Below are positions 13,876 through 14,601 of a DNA stretch of 14,601 nt, piece by piece. A program made the translations under genes and the position numbers. A model generated the notes under the pieces. It was not told the DNA's origin. It was given only the letters and a program-made list of their open reading frames with translations, and made no database searches. Positions within the stretch are counted from its first letter, which is position 1, and the number at the start of each line of letters is the position of its first letter. This DNA is from Candidatus Zixiibacteriota bacterium (GTDB taxonomy: Bacteria > Zixibacteria > MSB-5A5 > GN15 > FEB-12): the NCBI GenBank assembly GCA_023700785.1, contig JAMPYH010000029.1, forward strand, positions 1 to 14,601, given 5' to 3'.

Positions 13876-14601
13876 AACAGGGCATACTTTTGTCGCTCAT
13901 ATCAGCGTTACTGCTGATCGCACTACCTTCCGCGCAAGCGGCGCCGCCGACCAATAACTGTTTTACCTGTCACGGGGAAGTAGAGGACAATACCGGTCCC
14001 GCCCACCTCTTCCGGGATGACATTCATTTCCAGAAAGGTCTGGGTTGCCAGGACTGTCATGGCGGCGATCCGACGCTTGAGGATATGGACGCGGTGCGAT
14101 CGTCGAAGGGCTTTCGCGGCGTGCCGGATCGGGCGGACATTCCTGATTTTTGCGCGCGGTGTCATTCCGATCCCGCCTACATGCGCGACCATAACCCGTC
14201 GCTCCCGGTTGACCAGCTTGACAAATACAAAACGTCCGTCCACGGGCTCAGGCTGTTTCAGCACAAGGACAGTAAGGTTGCGACCTGCGTCTCCTGCCAC
14301 ACCGCCCACCGGATCGGCGATGCTCGCATGCCGCACTCGAGCACCTACCCGACCAACCTGCTGATCACCTGCGGCGCCTGCCACAACGACAAAGCCCTCA
14401 TGGCCGAGTACGGCATCCCGACCGACCAGGTGGAGAAATACCGCAACTCGGTCCATGGTCAGGCGCTCCTGGTGAAAGAAGATCTCAGCGCGCCGGTCTG
14501 CAACGATTGTCACGGCAACCATGGCGCCGCGCCTCCTGACGCGAGATCACTCTCCGATGTCTGCGGCAACTGCCACGCCATCGAAGCATCGCTCTATCAG
14601 G
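13872..14601 (+). CDS. Multihaem cytochrome c, partial (runs off the window end)
   Basis: The visible 243 residues start with a Sec signal peptide (MKQGILLSLISALLLIALPSAQA, cut near residue 23-24), so the protein acts in the periplasm. Seven CXXCH haem c sites are present, beginning at residues 30, 59, 94, 139, 167, 210 and 231. Two stretches repeat: YKTSVHG at 119-125 followed 20 residues after the Y by CVSCHTAH, and YRNSVHG at 190-196 followed 20 residues after the Y by CNDCHGNH. This suggests an internal duplication, and the SVHG histidines may be distal haem ligands. The ATG overlaps the cytochrome b stop by 4 nt (ATGA). Its place suggests that it accepts electrons from the Rieske protein in place of cytochrome c1. 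The 3' end, the total haem number and any membrane anchor are not visible. Confidence 0.93.
   Translation, partial: MKQGILLSLISALLLIALPSAQAAPPTNNCFTCHGEVEDNTGPAHLFRDDIHFQKGLGCQDCHGGDPTLEDMDAVRSSKGFRGVPDRADIPDFCARCHSDPAYMRDHNPSLPVDQLDKYKTSVHGLRLFQHKDSKVATCVSCHTAHRIGDARMPHSSTYPTNLLITCGACHNDKALMAEYGIPTDQVEKYRNSVHGQALLVKEDLSAPVCNDCHGNHGAAPPDARSLSDVCGNCHAIEASLYQ

Noticed and set aside
13923..14522. Minus-strand frame of 199 codons opposite the cytochrome c gene
   Set aside because: The plus strand encodes seven regularly spaced haem motifs and a signal peptide; the antisense frame is incidental.
1..14601. Frequent GCGATC / GATCGC words resembling a dispersed octamer family
   Set aside because: Most copies lie in coding sequence where GCG, ATC, GCC and GAT codons are preferred, which explains the frequency; there is no sign of a placed motif.

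Overview
The window reads as a piece of a diderm (Gram-negative-type) bacterial chromosome, moderately GC-rich and gene-dense. Evidence for an outer membrane is a secreted OmpA-type protein with thrombospondin-type calcium repeats and a probable lipoprotein. The gene set (OmpA with TSP3 repeats, short CstA, Rieske/cytochrome b followed by a multihaem cytochrome c, membrane-anchored bactofilin-like protein) resembles uncultivated FCB-group lineages such as Zixibacteria. That placement is inference from gene content only. I see no phage, plasmid, transposase, CRISPR, tRNA or rRNA.

Layout. Bases 1-278 hold no gene but carry two related palindromic elements in opposite orientation. From 7438 down to 279 on the minus strand runs a tightly spaced six-gene block: a membrane diguanylate cyclase (GAF-GGDEF, with an intact RxxD inhibitory site), nagZ, anmK, a SpoIID/LytB-domain lipoprotein, an OmpA/TSP3 protein and a 2H phosphoesterase. 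Spacings are 9 nt, a 4-nt overlap, 34, 48 and 23 nt. Three of the six act on peptidoglycan glycan (SpoIID cleaves strands, NagZ removes GlcNAc, AnmK phosphorylates anhydro-MurNAc), and OmpA binds peptidoglycan. The block therefore looks like a cell-wall turnover and recycling operon headed by a c-di-GMP enzyme.

A 159-nt divergent promoter region with a 9-bp inverted repeat separates this block from cstA (plus strand, 7598-9304), a carbon-starvation/pyruvate-type transporter. cstA converges, with only 4 nt between stop codons, on a minus-strand DUF3592-like membrane protein (9309-9857). That gene is divergent from a plus-strand signal-peptide, beta-helix (bactofilin-like), multi-TM protein (10012-11328).

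From 11329 to 12061 the sequence is mostly non-coding. It contains a 5'-truncated remnant of a TMEM175/DUF1211-type channel gene (about 11442-11750) and, further on, a 10-bp leader hairpin. Next comes a respiratory operon: a newly noticed 49-residue single-TM protein with a strong Shine-Dalgarno (12062-12211), a Tat-dependent Rieske protein (12260-12748), a fused cytochrome b with b6-type haem spacing (12748-13875) and a multihaem cytochrome c with at least seven CXXCH motifs that runs off the end (13872-14601). The last three genes overlap by 1 and 4 nt. This is a quinol-oxidising bc-type complex in which a multihaem cytochrome probably takes the place of cytochrome c1.
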